64,000 nt of DNA, from contig NW_020312036.1 of NCBI RefSeq assembly GCF_002999335.1, forward strand, positions 620,001-684,000. Direction: 5' to 3'. The notes beneath the pieces were generated by a model. That model searched no databases, was not told where the DNA came from, and saw only the letters and a program-made list of their open reading frames with translations. This document shows, piece by piece, positions 1 to 12,469 of this stretch. The stretch is from Cyclospora cayetanensis (lineage: Eukaryota; Apicomplexa; Conoidasida; Eucoccidiorida; Eimeriidae). A program made the position numbers and the translations under genes. Position 1 is the first letter of the stretch. Every line of letters starts with the position of its first letter.

Positions 1-1030
1 GAGGCCTGAATGCATCTCGAACAGGAGACGCAGCTCTAAAAACGCCAAGCCTCTGTGCTCTGTTCATATATCCCTCCACAGATCTATATTGACAACGAAA
101 ATGCAGTTCTGTTATCGCGGCTCCGGAGGCACCCAAGCTCAGGCCTAAGCTTTTTCAGCACGATGGGATAGCAAGGTTGTCTGCTGCTGGCTGAGTGCGC
201 GCATGTGGAGATCCCAGCGTTGATGATCACCCTAATGAGTCCTCCTAGAAGCCCTCACATAGTCAATCTCAAGAGTAATCAATCCCTTTTTTAAAATGAT
301 CAACTCAAATTTTTTACAGAACGCGTTCAGGCGTGTTCTCTGCTGGCATGTTTCCGCGCTCATGGAGGTGACTACACAATCTCTGCAAGTCAAAACCCAG
401 TACCCACACCAAGATTTTTATTAGTAGATGCGATTCATTCTGCTAGGCAAACACCAGCTCCATGCAAAATCAACACTTAATGACTCTTAGGTCATTGAAG
501 ACTACTATTGCGTGAACTGTTGTGTGCAAGCTAAGGTAACGCTTCGAGGGAATAGCGGGCCCCTTAGCTCACAAAGAGCCTGTGTCACTTCAGGCGCAGA
601 ATCCATTCTTCAACAGTGCGGTTTGTCAAAGTCAATTACCTTGTCAGGCTTAACAGTGGACGAGTAGCGCGCAATTATAACAGTTGCTCGAAGGCTCTTT
701 TTCCAAAATTATTTTACGCGCGTGCAAAATCTTTTTGCTTTTGAGATAAACGGTCGTGTACGTGCACTAACATGCCTTAGTGGCTGAGGGCATGAATAAG
801 TTATGGAAGTGGATGGTCCCTAGTTCTTTTGGCGTTATCGCCTAGACCACGCCTTCGAATGCGACGAAAGCAATTGGAAACACGACGGTAGTATCAGTCC
901 ACAATAGAACGTAGGCAAGCGTGACGCAGTTCCAACACCCATAGGCTTTAAATCTGAAGCGTACTAAGCTATAATAAAAACTTTTGTACTGCACTATCTA
1001 CACTTAACTAAGAACTGGTAAACATGAATA
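1..1030. other. gene-poor sequence, no gene seen
   Basis: AT-richer than the coding blocks. No open frame here has coding character, and no splice-linked exons, RNA gene or satellite array is visible. It flanks the decayed retroelement that follows. Confidence 0.5.
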
Positions 1031-3090
1031 TTTGGCTCATCTGTTCGTATATGTGGCAGCTCCGAGAGTGCTGTGAGCTTGATACAAAATGGTGCATTGT
1101 TGTTTTTCCTCCAGTGAATTTTCAGAGTGGCTCGAGTGTGTAGTACTGCGCACTCTGACACTCCCTCTCCACTGATTTCTGGAGCTCCAAAGGGTGCGGG
1201 AAAAAGGAGTGAATCCTTCTGAAATCACTCAGACACGTTTTAGTAGGGTTGAATTGAGTCTGGGGTTGAAGATGTTCTTGCGGAGCCCTTAAATGGCGCG
1301 TTACTGCTGGAAACACCGCATGGTTTGATCCAGCTGCTCCCCGCTCATCCACTGGCTATGGAAGCAGTGAATTGTCGCGCTTCCCTACAACAGTTGTCTC
1401 GCTTTGCCTTCCTTTGTTGGCCCCCTAGATAACCTGCTTTTCCTTTGCAGCAATCTGATAAGGTCACTATCTGACGATGGAAGCTGACTGCGGCACAAGA
1501 CCTGTTGGGGCGGAAGGGGCCGGCGTGTATGCTGATGTGAACGCAGTAGCCCCACAGCTGGTGGAAAGGCACAATGCATTAGTCGATCGAATGTTGTTGG
1601 ATGTGTCGAAGGGGTTATGCTGACTAGAAAAGGACACCAAGCTACTCGAAGATTTCGTTAACCGGTTGGGGATATGGCCGAGTTCGTACTTCTTGGATGA
1701 GGATAGCCCAGTGCTCCAAACTGTATATTCGTTGTAAACGCGAATAAATCCAACGTCCCTGTAGTAAAAACTATCTGCCAGCAGGAATCATGTGTCCAGG
1801 TTCTGAATCATCGGGAATGCCGAGATTAGGTCAGCAACAAAATTTGGAAGAATTGACAGGGCTTAAGCAGGGAAAATAGAAACTCGAGAATCACAAAACT
1901 TTAGTTTACGAAAGCCTCGACATAGACAGAAAGCTGTCCTTAAAGTGCTTCGCCTACCTGAATTGTCGCGTCAGATGGTCGCTAGATGCGCAGACACTCA
2001 GCGGTTACACAACCCACTAGTGGAGCTTTCACACTTAAGGAACTACTTGAGGTTTCAAGCACAAAAAACGCAATGCCTGCTTTAATATCATAAAGTGTCA
2101 AATCGGAATTCGGAACATATGGGCGTCGGAAGAGTGTCATGCAGAATGAATCTGCATCCCACGGTCAAAGGCAAAAGAAGGCCAGAGGGAAACCGCGTCC
2201 CTATGCAGCCACAGCCAGCTGTTAACAGGTGGCAAATCCACTTGCATTATGGATAGCTGAGTCATGTGCAAATATGCACAAACCTCAAGGCCTTGAACGA
2301 CGATACTAAGCCCAACGGAGGCAAATAGCTTGCCGATCATAAAAGGGGAACCAGGAAATAAGGAAAGCCGTGGAGTATGCCTTTATGCACCCACAAGAAC
2401 GCTGCTAAGTTCTTAGACTTGCACCTAGTTACCGAAAGATCACTACTGAATTTGCCTGGATCGCTGCTCCTTCGACTGATCTACTTCAGAAAACGTAGTC
2501 TATGGCATGCACAGAGGAGGGTGATGCCTCCGCGCGAAGCTCACCGACCGCATCACAGCTCCTCCGGTACTGAAGCTGCCGGAGAGTTCTACGCACCATA
2601 TGTTCCAAACATTGAATGCCAGTAAAGTGGTATCGGGTGTTATTTTCCCCCCACAGGCTGCGGATTCTCCAAAGCACCAAGCTATTGATTGTCATCTATC
2701 CATTTCTGTTAAGGTTAGAGATGCAACAGAATTATCAGTATTCGCCCCCTCAAGAAGTACCGATACTTTATAAAATATTCATGGAAATGCCGCTCATGCA
2801 ATTGATCCGTGTGGAGGCAACGGATCCGCTGTCCCGGGGAGGTCTTGCACCTTAAGACTACTAGCCGCCGAGAACACACTAGATGGGAGTTTCTAGTGAC
2901 ATGGGGCGAAGAACACCAGCCTCGTTTGGTGACGGAGGGACAGTCGGAGGCTTTGCTGCCGGCGAAAGTGCTTGATACTTTGTTTTACAAGCTTTTCGTT
3001 GTGGAAGGTATTACTTGCACTCCCTCGTAGCTGCCCTGCCCTAGCGCACGCTGTGCCTGGATTGCCCATGTTCATGTAGAGGTCTCCTTT

Positions 3091-3141
3091 GACACGTTTG
3101 GAGAATATTGTTAAGGTGTCGTCTATGCCCAGACTAATGTA
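3091..3141 (-). pseudogene. reverse transcriptase active-site remnant
   Basis: The minus strand reads through IDD followed by TLTIFSK, close to the YxDD-I/L-FSK block that holds two of the three catalytic aspartates of Ty3/gypsy reverse transcriptases. Both Asp residues remain, while the preceding Tyr is lost. The flanking frame is open for about 110 codons, but the upstream palm motifs are not recognisable. The match is short, so the call rests partly on the gag-like repeat about 1 kb upstream. Confidence 0.35.
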
Positions 3142-4914
3142 CGGGCACCCACAGGTGTCTTTACATTCTTCTGAGTGCCTGTTCTGGGGCTTCGCAGTTG
3201 ACCATGCTGTGTGCACCGGCCCTTTCTGCATGCGTAGTTTACTCTATGAGGCGCGAAAGCACTGCTGAACCAAAAGAAATATTGATTCGCTCTGCAGAGT
3301 TTACTTAGCCTCCGCTTTGTCGCAGTAGCAGGTCCACACTTTTCAGCGCCAGAAACGACAACAAGATATCACGCCACCGCGGCCACGTTGGTTTCATTGG
3401 CCCTTGGCTGCTGGCTAGTATAGAGACTTTCACTCAACTCATATTCATTTTAACGGGAGGTGCACACATAACTGCTTCTCAGCTGCTGTGTTTACGCGTT
3501 CCTACTTGCCTGGGAAGTGGCGGTACTACAGCTCTTCCAGGGGCCCTGCAAGCAGCTTGTCTCGGCCTACAGATACGGAACACGAAGGCCCATGCTTGAA
3601 CTGGGTGGAGAGTGGGAGGAAATATGGCGATCCATGTTACATTTCAAGTCTTACTACTACAAAGATTATACTTGACCAAGAATCGGTTAACAATCAACAA
3701 TTTGGTTTGTGTGTCCGCATATGTTTTTTGCAGAGCACAGTGAGGTTGCTACAAGAAGACATAATGTTGTGTGCGTGTGTTCTAAATCATAAGTGCAACT
3801 ATCTGTGGATGCTCAGAGTGCTGAGAGGATTCAGCAACGCGCATCCTATCTCTTCCCCTCCCCTCATGTCGGGGGCCCCGATGGGTGCGGGGAGAAGAAG
3901 AGAGTCCTATTAAATACGCTCGCTATGCCTCTAACATGGTCGTTTTGAGTGTAAAGCTGACTATCTCATTTTAGATACCTTAGGTGGAGCGTTACAAAAA
4001 TTCCCACTGAGTCCTTCTAGCTAAAAGAGCATAGTGACAAATGCCAAATAGTCCATCATTTGCGGGAGCTAAATTGATCGGTTGCATAATAGCTAATTCG
4101 CTGGTTGACGGGCAAGTGCTTGAGAAGACACGAGGTAGGTGTCCGACACACAGCTGATAAAGCAGTTATGCATCTTCGTTGTTGCTCTTGCAAATCAACC
4201 GCAGTGTATCCTCGGTGTATACGTCCATTCATACATTTTACTGCTTAAGCGTTTATAGTTCTCTCGAAGCCTGCTGTTAAGCTGATATCGGCATCGACGA
4301 TGAGTGAGGGATTGCACGAAGGGCTAGACTGCAGCAATCCCTACAGATGGCCGAGTTTTTCGCGCCGGAATAGGGCCACCATTGAACTGTCTCTGCTACC
4401 AATAAACACGCCGCAAGAAGTACTGGTTTTTCTCTCTCTGGGGGCTACGAAGTGAGGCATGTCCCCACATGTCTCACCAAGCTCCTGAGCGCTTTCCCAC
4501 CCTCACTGCGGTCACACTTTTCTCGCATAACCCCACCAACAAGTCTATTGACACAGTGTCTCTGGACAATCTTGCACTCCTGCCAGCTATGGAGGTACTG
4601 CACTCTTGTCGGCTTGCGAGCTGGGCAACGATCACAACAGGCATTCCCCCCGCCGTATGCTATACTCTCCACAGGTCACTACTATCAGATTGCTGATAAA
4701 AGAAATAAACTATTGAATGCCGAGTGACTTGATCCAAACCATACAACTGTTGAAGAAAAGATAGGAAACCACTACATCCGCAGTCGGTGGGAAGGCGGAA
4801 TATCAGCTGCTGTGAACCGGGCGGTGCTACTAAGTGTAATGAAACAGCTAAGGTCTCCCTAGGGAGGAATTTAGCAACGAAACCAATACAGAATGTAATA
4901 GAACGCTATTGAGA

Positions 4915-5100
4915 GTCCTTTCAAAAACCCTTGCTTTTCACCCTGCCCTCACCACTCCGACATGGGGGAGGGGGGCTCTGAAGGTGCGTGTACTGCATTC
5001 TGTGAGCAGTCCGAGCAGTCACAGCTAGTTGTACGTAGCATCTAGCGCGCACGCGTACAACGTTGTACCTTTCTGTAGTAAACTAGATGTAATCCCCCCC
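4915..5100. repeat. diverged dispersed repeat, copy 1 (pairs with 30766-30965)
   Basis: By eye this aligns over about 190 bases with 30766-30965. Shared blocks are the opening TTTCAAAAAC, a central CACAG..GTAC.TAGCATCTAGC block, and an AAAC.AAT.AGTC block near the end. Divergence is heavy, with small indels. In both places it flanks minus-strand retroelement remnants, which fits an LTR or terminal segment. No target-site duplication could be established. Confidence 0.4.
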
Positions 5101-5361
5101 AACAAACACGAGCACGTAAACTAATCAGTCGATTCTTCTAAACTTTATGACTTGTATATAGTAGGTAGTGGCCACGTGCAACTTAGCTCGCTACATAGAC
5201 GGCTTGGTGCCGGTTGGGTGCAAATAGCATGCTGTGCTCCAGCCGAGGTACGATTCGGCCGCTCTGCTACAGCAGCGACGATATCATAGTTGATATGTAC
5301 TTACTGCTCTGCTCCCATGTAAAAAGCGTACTGACGTGCAAAGGTCGGCGATTTTTGAAAC

Positions 5362-7763
5362 TCAAGAGGACGCAGCGGGGCAGGGAAGGCAGGCGAGGCG
5401 CCAAGCTCCGTACCACCCTTGCAACGCATTTGTGACCTGAGGGTAACAGCGCACCAGCGAAAATGGTGCAAGGTAAGCGACCAGACGTACGAGGCTGCCG
5501 GAGGGAAGAACAGTGAAGAGCAAGAATAGTGCTTCGAGATCAAATATGGGCACTGTAATACGCATTCTTGAAACGAGGACAAAAAGGATGAAGCACGGAG
5601 AAGTGACAGGGCAGAGGCAACATGGCTCCACAGACACCGACCAATCGGAAAACAGCACACGGGGTCGGAGAGGCGTCCCGATCAGTAAAGCCTTACTGCC
5701 TTGAATGCAGCCAAGGGGAAGCATGCAATCGTGCATGCAACCGCTGCACACCACACAGCACCACAGGCTACAGGAGCAGCAATCACATGACCGCCCAGCG
5801 GAGAGCAAGAAAAGTGTTTGCGGACCAAAGTCATTAGCAATGTGGTATGAAGCTTTCGAATTTCAAAGACTACACATTGAACTTCATACCAGCGTTATGT
5901 GCGAAGCCGCTAATAATCACGGAATGCGCGGCGAGGAGAGACAAAAGAAATCCCTCGTACGAGACAATGCTCAAGAACATTAGGCCTGAAGGGACGAAGG
6001 AAGAAGACACTACCAAAACCTCAAGAAACAGACGGAGCCAAAAAGAAACGTACAAGAATGCTGCAGAGGAAACAGGCTGGAGACAGACAAGAAAACGAAT
6101 GAAAAGCGGAAAATGAGGTGCCGAGCTGCAGGCAACGACACGGTAGACCAACGTGTGAAAAGATGAAAAGCAGTAATCAGGACCTTTCCGGGTGTAGTAT
6201 TGCTGTAGAATCCAGGGAGCCTCGTCTACTCGCTTGTGTGAGGAAGCCCCTACGGCCGTCGCTGCAAAGAAGTGCAGCCAGTGGCCTCCCATGTCTGTGA
6301 GCAGCAGCAGGAAGAAACCTAAGGCGAAAGGAAAGGCAGGGACAAACTGGCTGCGAGTGTCTCTCCCACTGGCACAGTCTCCTTTTGGTTTTGTCGCTTT
6401 CCATACACGCGTGCCTTTATGAGCAGCTCCAGAGACTGGAATCCCCATCAACAGTATTGAGCGGCAACAGTGGGAGAGTCAGGAAACAGATGGGGAAGAA
6501 CGAGACGAGTACGTGCGTTCAGGGGCCGCAGCGAGACTCATAGAATGACAGGCGTGCATAGAGACAAAAAAATATGTAGAAGAGTAGAACGAGGAAAACG
6601 GAGGTCGGGGAGATGCTTTAGCTGCAGTAGGGGCAGGTGCAGTATACCTCCACCATAGCGAGGGTAAGCAATGGCATTGAGTGTGTACAGAAGGCACGTT
6701 GACAGGCGGTCCACCAGCTGGTCAAAGCAGGCACCGAACACTGAAACTGAAAACAAAAGACGCAAACAGACCTCAGAAGCACTCAAATAAGAGCTGCTGT
6801 AGAGAGCCTTGTCCAGAGGTAAGGCAGCAAGGGGAGATACTGCTGCTGTGTGCTGGCATGGCTTCCTCTTTCAAGATGTTTTCACGGCCCTTTCTGTACT
6901 ACCGCACACGATATCTATCTCCCTAAAGATAATCAACCTCGAGTGCCCTCCTTGATCCTCTGTGTTTGAGAGCAGCACTCTTGACTGGTCGCTGGCCAAT
7001 ATCGAGGTGTGCGGGCGTGTTGAGTTGCAAGTGGCGAAGAGCCAGAGCGTAACAGTACCTTGCTGCAAGGTTCGTGCTGCGTGCCCATCCGCTATATCTA
7101 GCAGCTGAGACGCCCCGTATAAGAGCATAAACCAAAGGAAATTATCTGCTGTGAATGCTGCAGCTAACAGCAGCACGAGCCGCATGTAACCTGCAGAAGC
7201 AGCAAGCCCAAACACAAACATTCGAGGAAGGAGAAACAAGGAATAGAACTCAACACACTGGCACCAGCTGATGCGCCCTATGCCAAATACACACAGACAC
7301 ATACACATAGAGACACACACACACATGTATTCTTCTACGCGAAGACGAACACACGAGGAATTTAATTGGGCGCATAGGCAAGAGGGTAGTCATGCAAAGC
7401 GATAAGACAGTTGTGAAGACCCTGATCCCTGAGAAAAAGAAGGACTTCCGCGACCCCGTTGCGCCCCCTCCTCCGTCCCCTGGCACACGCGCTCTATGCA
7501 AGGAAGCCTACAAAAGCAACGGATTTCTACCGGATCACATAGGGGTATTGGTGCTGCACTGCTCCCGATTGGGGTACGGAAGAAGAACGGCTCCGGGGTA
7601 AGGGAAGCAAAGGCCTGTCTTTACATCCTTCCAGTGCCTGCTCCGCCTTGAGCAGCACCAGAAAAGAGAAGGTAGCCTCACCTATTATGTTGGGGACGAA
7701 CAACGCCACCTCCCAGGCAGCCTGGCTCCCTGCGCCCCTTCCCCTAGACATCATAGTCGACAT
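5362..7763 (-). CDS. PIS: CDP-diacylglycerol-inositol 3-phosphatidyltransferase (phosphatidylinositol synthase)
   Basis: Makes phosphatidylinositol from CDP-diacylglycerol and myo-inositol in the ER membrane, feeding the phosphoinositide and GPI-anchor pathways. Seven exons join with matching phases: 7763-7682, 7190-7059, 6746-6648, 6318-6184, 5985-5890, 5743-5697 and 5436-5362, giving 221 residues (animal enzymes are about 213). The N-terminus carries the family VPNIIGY block. The CDP-alcohol phosphotransferase signature DG-x2-AR-x8-G-x3-D-x3-D is complete across the exon 2/3 junction (DGHAAR then GACFDQLVD), so all catalytic Asp residues are present. Exon 4 has the conserved HWLHFFA..SSHK and QQYYTRK blocks, and later exons encode hydrophobic helices. 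The start is the first ATG before the VPN block (a second lies three codons on). Exon 6 is only 47 nt. The gene is divergent from the ING-type gene. Confidence 0.9.
7289..7326. repeat. CA-rich microsatellite in PIS intron 1
   Basis: An imperfect CA/CACACA run lies in the first intron of the phosphatidylinositol synthase gene. It creates a Cys/Val-rich spurious frame on the minus strand. Confidence 0.6.
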
Positions 7764-8714
7764 GAAAGACACGGGTGCAGCAAAGGCTCTCTGACAGGTT
7801 CTGTGCTGGCATATGTGTGCCCAAGTAGCGGGGAGGGGGGGACAGAAAGCGGCGGGGCCTTCTCCTGGTCTCTAGACAAATAGTGGTCCTATTCGGCCCC
7901 GAGAAAAGCAGAACATTAACAAAAACACGCAAAACTATATTTGTTACAAGAACACCATTAATACAGCTCGGGGGGCCAGGAGCAAGGACCCCAGCGCCCT
8001 GCTGCAGCTGTGCAGTCGTCCCCCTGTCTGTGTTACCCATGGGGCTGTTTCTGCGTAAAACTGGACTTTATGGCGGCTTTCTCCCGCTGCGTTGCTGCAG
8101 CCAGTACCCAAAGACTATCCCTAAAACTCCCGTTTGCCTGCGAAGGAGGGGTCCCTGCCGTCGTGGTGACTCCCGGGCGCTCACGGGCTAGCCTCTCAGC
8201 AGCTGCACCTCTCCCACCTATAAGAAAAGAGCACCTGGACGGGGGGGCCCTTGGGGGCCAGGAGTCCCCCTGATGCCTCTGCATGCCTCCTTGTGCAGGT
8301 CAACACGCACCAGGGCCCCCAGAAAAGGTGAGGGTGTTTCACTCTCTTCCTAGGGAGCTGAAGGCATCTACCTTATCTGGTGCTTTGCCTAGGGGACCAG
8401 CGTGCTCAAAGGTTCTCAGGAAAACCAGTGGTCGGCCTCGAGAGACCCCTACTCTAGGTTTCTCGGTTAGGTGCATCCGGCATACACGACAGCTGCACCA
8501 CTAGGTGGCACTGCCTCATTGTGCCTCCTTCTGCCTCTTACTGGATTTGTCAGGCTCCACGCCTCTCTCAGATTCCTCCTAGGTACTGCCGTAACGTGAT
8601 TTGACACGTTGAATATCCTCCGTTACGGGAAACACTGCTGCCTCCAATTCATCGGCCAAAGCAGGAGCAGCGGGAGGAGTATCAGCAGGAAGAGTGGCAG
8701 AATCATAGCAGAAA
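7764..8714. other. divergent intergenic/promoter region between PIS and the ING-type gene
   Basis: About 950 bases separate two divergently transcribed start codons, so both promoters and 5' UTRs should lie here. It is GC-rich with several G or C runs (for example near 7830-7845 and 8240-8250). Open frames occur on both strands, but none shows family similarity or reliable splice continuation. No core promoter element could be assigned. Confidence 0.45.
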
Positions 8715-11700
8715 ATGGCGGACCCCGTAGACCAGTGGCTAGAGGAATCCCTATCTCTTCCTGCCCGTCTGCAGAGGGAACTGAGGCTCATGGCTCAGCT
8801 GGATGCAGCCAGTGCATCAATCGATGCAGAGGTCAAATGCTTTTCCCCTTCTGTCTCCTGCATTTTTGTCCCACCTTCCTCCCTAATGCTACTCCCTCCT
8901 TACCCATGTGTATCAGATTCTCTCTTTGCTTCCCTCCGTTTCTCTGCTTTCGCCTATATATATATATATGCTGTGTGCAAGTATTTGGTTTTGTTTGTAT
9001 CCTTCTAACGCTTCTTGGGTATCCTTGCGTGCCTCCACGAGTTTCGCCTTGCGCTTTCGTGACTCTTGCTCATTTCCTCGCTTCGAAGTAGCGATGCCAA
9101 TTATGTGGAATACGCGTCAACTCCACCAATTAAATGCCTCTCTCTAATAAATCTACTGTTCTGTTGCTTGTGTGTCCTTGCCCCAGCTTCTCTGACCCTC
9201 TTTGCTGCGTTCGTTCCGTTGCTGGGTAAAGAAATGGACGGCTGATCCATATTGCGCGTCATCTTGTAAAACTATTAAAGCAGCAGCAGAATCCATCTTT
9301 CGTTTTCTGCATTTGGTCCTGCCTCAGGTCCGGCAACGCCAGGAGGAGTTTATTCGTCGCCTGGAAGCCCTTAAGGCTGAAGGGAGTCCTCTCGTGTTTG
9401 AAGGCATGGAAGAGGAACTCAAGCAAATACACGTGCGCTGGGGTGTAAGAGGATTGGGGATTCATTGTCTTTGTTTTTCGAGCACTTCAAGTCGGAGCTC
9501 AGCGTTCCTGTTTTCTTGTTTCTGCATCTATGTGTAGCGTCTGACCAATTAATTCGACAGTCTGTCTGTCCAATGCCGTTGCTTCTGCTGTGTGCTCTAC
9601 GTTGTTGTTACTGATCAAGGAGATGCAACGAAAGAGTCGGGCACTGCTGCGAGAAAAGGTGGAGATAAACCGCCACGCCGCTGCTGTGCTACATGCAGAG
9701 CAGCAGACCCTCGCAGCGGAACGTCAGCGGCTGCTCCAGAACCCCAGTATTGCCGCTGCGGCAGCGGGTGTGGCAGCAGCAACGGATGCGATTGCCATTG
9801 TAGCTGATGGTGCAGGAAGCAGCAGCAGCACCTTACGGAGACGTGGAGGCAGCGATCGCGTCGCTGCGGTTGGCAGCACAACAGGAGCAGCCCAGCAGCA
9901 GCAGCTCGTTGCTACAGGCAGCAATAATCACAGCATGGATCGATCTCAAAGCAACATGGTGGTTACAGGTGCAGCGCACGCGACACGCGGGTGGCCAGCT
10001 GCCGCTTCTGGTCCATCACAGCGGCCACTGCAGCAGCAACACGTAGATGACCCTGCAATGCTGCATCATCAGACCTACATGCAGCATCAGCAGCTGCAAG
10101 TGCAGCGTCAGATGCAGAGGCAGCAAATGCAACAGCAGCAGATGCAGCTACAGGCGCAACAACAGCAACAGATGCAGCTGCAGCAGCCACAATCAATGCA
10201 GCAGCCGTTTATGCCTCAGCAGCAGCTGCAGGACCCCCGCTGCTTCCCCACTTCTACAGCTTTCCCGCCAAGTCATGGAAGCGAAATTGGAGAAGTGTGG
10301 CCGGAGATGTTGCTGCCTTCATTGCCACTTCATGCTCTTTTGCCCTTGCCTTCAAGCTGCTGGACGTCACCGCTATCTGTGGCTTCTGCTGTTGGTACTG
10401 TGGATGCTCCGCTGTGAAGAGCATGTTCTTGCTGGTGCTTGTTGCATGCGTGTATTTTCTTGTATGTCCCATCTGTTACTTCAGGGTAGCAGTGGTGGCT
10501 CCAAATCAGCTCGGGGGAGACTCAGCAGCTCTGCTGCAGTGACTGGCGGGGGCCCCCCAGGCAGACAGGGGGCAACCGACGGTCCTCCACATGGGGCTAT
10601 CCACTCTCGGCGAGGCAGGAAGGTCCGCATGCTGCAGCTTTCCGAATGTTGTAGCATGCTTGATCGCTGCACTATTTACAGCCGTGAATGTCTTCGTGCT
10701 GCTCTATTACTATGACTTTTTGTCTTCTGTCCGACTTCAGCAGCTCGGTCTCGGTCAGTGGCTCCAAGATCGTTTGCTGTGGATTGTTTAACCAGAAGGG
10801 TTCTTACTGACTGGAAAGTAGTGCTTGATATCTTGGTTGTTGCATGCAGGCAGCAGAAAACTCGCTGCTGCTGCGGCAGCCCAGCAGTAGCACAGCAGCA
10901 AGCAGCGCCAGTTCACCCCCAAGCGAGAGTTTTCGTGTTGCGGCAGCAGTGGGGACATTAGGGGCCCCTCAGGCCACTGGAGGTCCCCAGGCCCCCCCAT
11001 CTGCGAAGTCGCATGCAGCTACAGTACGGAAACAAATGGGGGGTTATTCAGCAAAATCGTCGGGAACAGCAGCAAATAAGGTAGGGCAGATAGACGCTCT
11101 CTCTACCGTTCCCTTCTCGTCCCCCCTACCGAAGTTCTTATGTTGATATATGCCCCTAGCTTTCTTCATTGTTTGCCCTGTGCAACACCCGCAATTTGGT
11201 TTTCTCCTTCTTTCTCTGGCCCGTCGCCACCAGACTTTCCCATGCACCCCTCATGTGCGGGACATCTGTGCCCACCCAACCATCGCCTTATGAATGTATA
11301 GAAACATGCACGGATTTTTAGTCGCCTCGCGTCTGTGTTTCCAATTTTTCGCATTAGCTGTTTAAGTTTCTGTACATTGCCCTGTGTGTGACTCTATGCA
11401 GGAGATGACATCCCACGGCGGCGGAGGTGAATCCTGGGAGGGCGTCTGTCCTGTGTGCCTCCGTGGGGAAGCCGCCACTGAAGTCATTAAGATGGTCGCT
11501 TGCGATGCGTGCAATCGCTGGTTCCACTTTGAATGCGTTGTGAGTCCCCCGAATCCGTAGCGCTCTTCCCTCTCCCTGCACCAAGTTTTCCTTTCTTCTT
11601 GATTTTTTCGTTTACATTTCTTAGGACTGTTCATCTGCATGTTTATCCCTCTACGGTTCCATCAATGTATTTTCTTCGTGTTCCACCACGCTCTTCCTAT

Positions 11701-11997
11701 CTTTCCCTGGCATGCTGTTGGTACTTAATCAACCGTTCGGCATCTTGCCTGCTCCCTGTGAGCTGGATTGCTTTAAATAGTCTCATCGTTGCCTTTTTCC
11801 GGTGCATGTTCATTGCGCCTGGGTGTCTCCTAGGGTGCAACAGGCGAAAATTATGGGGGCAGCGAGGCACTTGTAATGTTTTATGTGTGCCGGCATTGTG
11901 TGGTCTACCTTTGTATATCGCTCAGGGATACGCAGGAGAGACCAGAGAAGATGATACTTGGTACTGCCCTGACTGCTATCGTAGGGGTACCGCATGA
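8715..11997 (+). CDS. ING-family-like protein with C-terminal PHD finger
   Basis: Probable histone-mark reader of a nuclear acetyltransferase or deacetylase complex, the usual role of ING proteins (lysine-4-methylated H3 binding). Proposed exons are 8715-8831, 9328-9444, 9620 to about 10400, about 10487-10621, about 10850-11080, 11402-11539 and 11926-11997. The N-terminus (QWLEESLSLPARLQRELRLM then QLD) matches the ING leucine-rich helical region. Exons 2 and 3 continue as charged helix. The middle is a Gln/Met-rich tract (about 10080-10230) and a Ser/Gly/Pro-rich basic linker. The last two exons build a C4HC3 PHD finger: CPVC, CDAC, WFHFEC, then CPDC seven residues before the stop. ING proteins normally end in a PHD, which supports the family. 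The linker is far longer than usual. The exon 3 end and exon 4 limits are uncertain. Confidence 0.8.
8955..8969. repeat. TA microsatellite in intron 1 of the ING-type gene
   Basis: A short uninterrupted TA dinucleotide run lies in the intron after the first coding exon. Confidence 0.7.
10080..10230 (+). repeat. CAG-type repeat encoding a Gln/Met-rich tract
   Basis: An imperfect CAG/CAA array is interspersed with ATG and CTG. It is translated as Gln with Met and Leu within the ING-type protein. The reverse strand of such arrays gives long Ala/Cys/Leu-rich frames that are artefacts. Amino-acid homopolymers of this kind are a known trait of Eimeria-type genomes. Confidence 0.7.
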
Positions 11998-12469
11998 GGT
12001 GTCTAATGAGGCCTTGGCTCAAGCTGTAGAGGCACAGGCCTCGAGGGGTGCATAGAGGCCTCTGCCATCCCAAGAGGCATCCATTGTGCTTGGGTTATCC
12101 TTTTCATTCAAGGTGTACGGCAGAAGCAGAGAACGCTGCTGCTGCCTCTCCATCAGGAAGCATTGCCTTCTTGCGCTTCTGGTTTGTACTTTGGAAGATG
12201 CAGTATTTTGATGCAGACTTCCACGATATAGCTAGAGGAAAGTGGGCTTGCCTTTTGGCATGGATATTAGTAAAGAAGGTAATAAGGCAAGCAGACACTC
12301 ACGAACGAACTGAGAAGAGTACAGGACAAGATAGTCAAATAGATGCGATAGGGTACTAGTCCGGGGGACCACAGACGAGGTGTGGATAGCACTGTTTCAG
12401 TGCTGCCCCGAGACGATACTCAATGATTCTGTGCGCGAGCATCTGAAAGGCTGAGACATGCATAATGTT
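11998..12469. other. convergent 3' intergenic region
   Basis: This lies between the stop of the plus-strand ING-type gene and the stop of the minus-strand Rab gene, so it should hold both 3' UTRs. No further coding signal is seen. Confidence 0.4.

Larger units (their letters stand above)
1040..5100 (-). mobile_element. decayed Ty3/gypsy-type LTR retroelement (minus strand)
   Basis: A heavily mutated minus-strand element. Near 4340-4100 the minus strand resembles, at DNA level, the gag-like stretch at about 34.97-34.73 kb. Near 3141-3091 it encodes a reverse-transcriptase active-site remnant of the form GIDDTLTIFSK, matching the family pattern YxDDxLxFSK with the first residue changed. Segments at about 1040-1230, 3690-3920 and 4915-5100 share a C-rich then G-rich motif and look like diverged copies of one repeat, possibly LTR-derived. 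The gag-then-RT order agrees with minus-strand orientation. Frames are broken throughout, so it is a relic. Protease, RNase H and integrase were not found here. Boundaries are approximate. Confidence 0.4.

Noticed and set aside
2809..3030. Plus-strand frame with a chromodomain-like string (EFLVTWGEEHQ)
   Set aside because: It is on the opposite strand to the other retroelement remnants there and lacks the aromatic cage pattern; more likely chance.
5870..6451. 193-codon hydrophobic minus-strand frame suggesting a multi-pass membrane protein
   Set aside because: It is intron plus exons 4 and 5 of phosphatidylinositol synthase read through; phases at flanking junctions explain the coding parts.
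9963..10196. Ala/Val-rich minus-strand frame
   Set aside because: Reverse complement of the CAG array in the ING-type gene; such arrays give open Ala/Leu/Cys frames on the other strand.
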